Assembly (NCBI GenBank): GCA_021778815.1
Contig: JAJYBW010000197.1
Span: 1-6,584, forward strand
Direction: 5' to 3'
From: Acidobacteriota bacterium
GTDB lineage: Bacteria > Acidobacteriota > Terriglobia > Terriglobales > Acidobacteriaceae
Length of the DNA: 6,584 nucleotides
In this document: piece by piece, positions 6,014 through 6,584 of the stretch
Position numbering within the stretch: position 1 is the stretch's first letter
Layout: every line of letters begins with the position of its first letter
The notes under the pieces: model-generated
Told to the model about the DNA's origin: nothing
The model's input: only the letters and a program-made list of their open reading frames with translations
Database searches by the model: none
Made by a program: the position numbers and the translations under genes

Positions 6014-6584
6014 GTGGAGATCCGAGAAAATATCGTTTTGGCCCCGTACACCACCTTCCGAATTGGTGGCCCGGCGCGTTGGTTTATGGAAGCGACCAAC
6101 GAAACCGAACTGGCGGAAGCGGTGTCGTTTGCACGCACCAAGAGTGCGCCGCTGTTTGTTTTAGGGGGCGGCAGCAATCTGCTGGTGTCGGACAAAGGCT
6201 TTCCTGGCGTTGTGGTTCGAGTGGCGAACCGCGGCATCCGGCAGGGGCTGGAACTGGACTACAACGTGTTTACCGCGGCGGCGGGCGAGGACTGGGACGA
6301 ATTTGTCTCGACTGTTGTGGAGCAGGATTTTGCCGGCGTGGAATGCATGGCGGGAATTCCGGGCACGGTGGGCGGAACGCCGGTGCAGAACGTGGGCGCG
6401 TATGGGCAGGAAGTTTCATCGACCATCGTGGCGGTGCGGGCCCTGGATCGCACGACGTTGAAGATGGTGGATTTTTCCGCCGCGCAATGCCAGTTCGGCT
6501 ATCGCAGAAGCATCTTTAACAGCACCGGGCGCGATCGCTACATTGTGACGGAAGTGGGATATCGGCTGAAACTGCATGGCGCGC
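6014..6584 (+). CDS. murB: UDP-N-acetylenolpyruvoylglucosamine reductase MurB (partial, C-terminus off the right edge)
   Basis: A cytoplasmic FAD enzyme that reduces UDP-GlcNAc-enolpyruvate with NADPH to UDP-MurNAc, the second committed step of peptidoglycan precursor synthesis. The 190 visible residues cover the FAD-binding domain and the start of the substrate domain. Seen are LAPYTTFRIGGPARWF (9-24), the FAD loop GGGSNLLVSDKGF (51-63), GIPGTVGGTPVQNVGAYGQE (114-133) and CQFGYRRSIF (159-168), whose Arg164 matches the active-site arginine (R159 in E. coli). The PVQNVGAYG and FGYRRSIF forms resemble the E. coli-like type I enzyme, so a length of about 340 is expected. The serine proton donor and the final glutamate lie beyond the window. 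GTG 6014 is the only start codon between the in-frame stop at 5996 and the conserved N-terminus; a weak TAGG lies 9 bases before it. Confidence 0.95.
   Translation, partial: MEIRENIVLAPYTTFRIGGPARWFMEATNETELAEAVSFARTKSAPLFVLGGGSNLLVSDKGFPGVVVRVANRGIRQGLELDYNVFTAAAGEDWDEFVSTVVEQDFAGVECMAGIPGTVGGTPVQNVGAYGQEVSSTIVAVRALDRTTLKMVDFSAAQCQFGYRRSIFNSTGRDRYIVTEVGYRLKLHGA

Overview
The window looks like a chromosomal segment from an Acidobacteriota bacterium (Acidobacteriaceae/Koribacter-like). That assignment is an inference from protein style and GC-rich codon use. The strongest pointer is a secreted YVTN beta-propeller protein whose C-terminal Ig-like domain is interrupted by a hydrophobic, lipobox-bearing segment, an arrangement I associate with this phylum. 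A CGC-type bacilliredoxin and a membrane-anchored MutS-like ATPase fit the same picture. I see no mobile element, CRISPR array, rRNA or tRNA.

Layout. Positions 1-348 (minus strand) hold the first 116 codons of a bacilliredoxin that runs off the left edge. Positions 349-762 are a divergent intergenic region with an 8-bp perfect inverted repeat (587-614) and weak promoter-like elements. Positions 763-3789 (plus) encode a large exported protein of about 1008 residues: signal peptide, about 16 YVTN/NHL-like blades, an Ig-like region, then a second Ig-like domain split by a membrane/lipobox insert. A 172-bp gap follows. Positions 3962-5785 (plus) encode a 607-residue MutS-related ATPase with four predicted membrane segments and no mismatch-recognition domain. 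After a 228-bp gap with a plausible promoter, positions 6014-6584 (plus) hold the first 190 codons of MurB, which runs off the right edge.

The genes do not look like one pathway. The spacing (172-414 bp) argues against a tight operon, and each gene seems to be its own unit: cytoplasmic thiol redox control, an envelope or surface protein, an uncharacterised membrane ATPase, and peptidoglycan precursor synthesis. The two genes at the edges, bacilliredoxin and murB, are ordinary housekeeping genes. The two in the middle are the ones worth a second look: the propeller protein for its internal sorting-signal-like cassette, and the MutS homologue for combining a DNA-repair-type ATPase with a membrane anchor. 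I found nothing that amounts to a clear new multi-gene system.
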